A DNA stretch of 5,339 bases from an uncultured Lysobacteraceae bacterium (lineage in GTDB: Bacteria > Pseudomonadota > Gammaproteobacteria > Xanthomonadales > Rhodanobacteraceae), in contig CAMLLF010000326.1 of NCBI GenBank assembly GCA_946480705.1, positions 1 through 5,339 on the forward strand. The letters run 5' to 3'. Positions 5,320 to 5,339 of this stretch are shown one piece after another (within the stretch, counting starts at the first letter, position 1; each line of letters opens with the position of its first letter). The translations under genes were made by a program, and so were the position numbers. The notes beneath the pieces were generated by a model that was not told the origin of the DNA, searched no databases, and saw nothing but the letters and a program-made list of their open reading frames with translations.

Positions 5320-5339
5320 AGATCGGAAGAGCGTCGTGT
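5320..5339. other. Illumina TruSeq adapter contamination
   Basis: The last 20 bases, AGATCGGAAGAGCGTCGTGT, match the standard Illumina TruSeq adapter sequence exactly. At the aligned position copy 1 reads CCCGACTACTATCGC, while here CCCGA passes straight into adapter. Homology stops exactly at the adapter start (the first A is shared, so the boundary is ambiguous by one base). These bases are not from the organism. Confidence 0.97.

Overview
This window looks like a contig from a high-GC Gram-negative bacterium, probably a proteobacterium. The evidence is GC-rich coding throughout except one island, a Sec signal peptide, a lipoprotein with a Lol-type +2 residue, an Rhs tip and a DUF938 methyltransferase. 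A gammaproteobacterium of the Xanthomonadales type would fit, but that is only an inference. Both ends are cut. The right end is not genomic: the last 20 bases (5320-5339) are an Illumina TruSeq adapter.

The layout is a duplicated divergent gene pair with a foreign cassette and one conserved gene between the two copies. Unit 1 is a DUF3667-type zinc-ribbon membrane protein on the minus strand (1-428, cut by the window edge), a 567-bp divergent intergenic region, and a secreted protein of unknown family on the plus strand (996-1835). Unit 2 repeats this order and orientation: DUF3667 (3840-4628, complete), a 504-bp intergenic region, and the start of a second copy of the secreted protein (5133-5319). 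The DUF3667 copies align without gaps at an offset of exactly 4200 bp. By hand count they differ at about 48 of 428 bases but only 8 of 142 residues, so both appear to be maintained as proteins.

Between the units lies an AT-richer island. It begins with the last part of an Rhs core (RYYDP...GRFLS.DP...NNP...DPDG) without the rest of the Rhs protein. This is joined to a C-terminal toxin domain containing HEVSH, a zinc-metallopeptidase motif resembling the M91/NleD-like toxins found on Rhs tips. Two bases after its stop comes a small lipoprotein gene, a good candidate for the cognate immunity protein. Next comes the C-terminal remnant of an IS256-family transposase on the minus strand, then a DUF938 methyltransferase gene (3209-3838) that converges on DUF3667 copy 2 with a single base between their stop codons.

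The most interesting points are the orphan toxin with a candidate lipoprotein immunity gene, and the co-duplicated DUF3667/secreted-protein pair, whose partnership is not something I recognise as described. No tRNA, rRNA or CRISPR array was seen.
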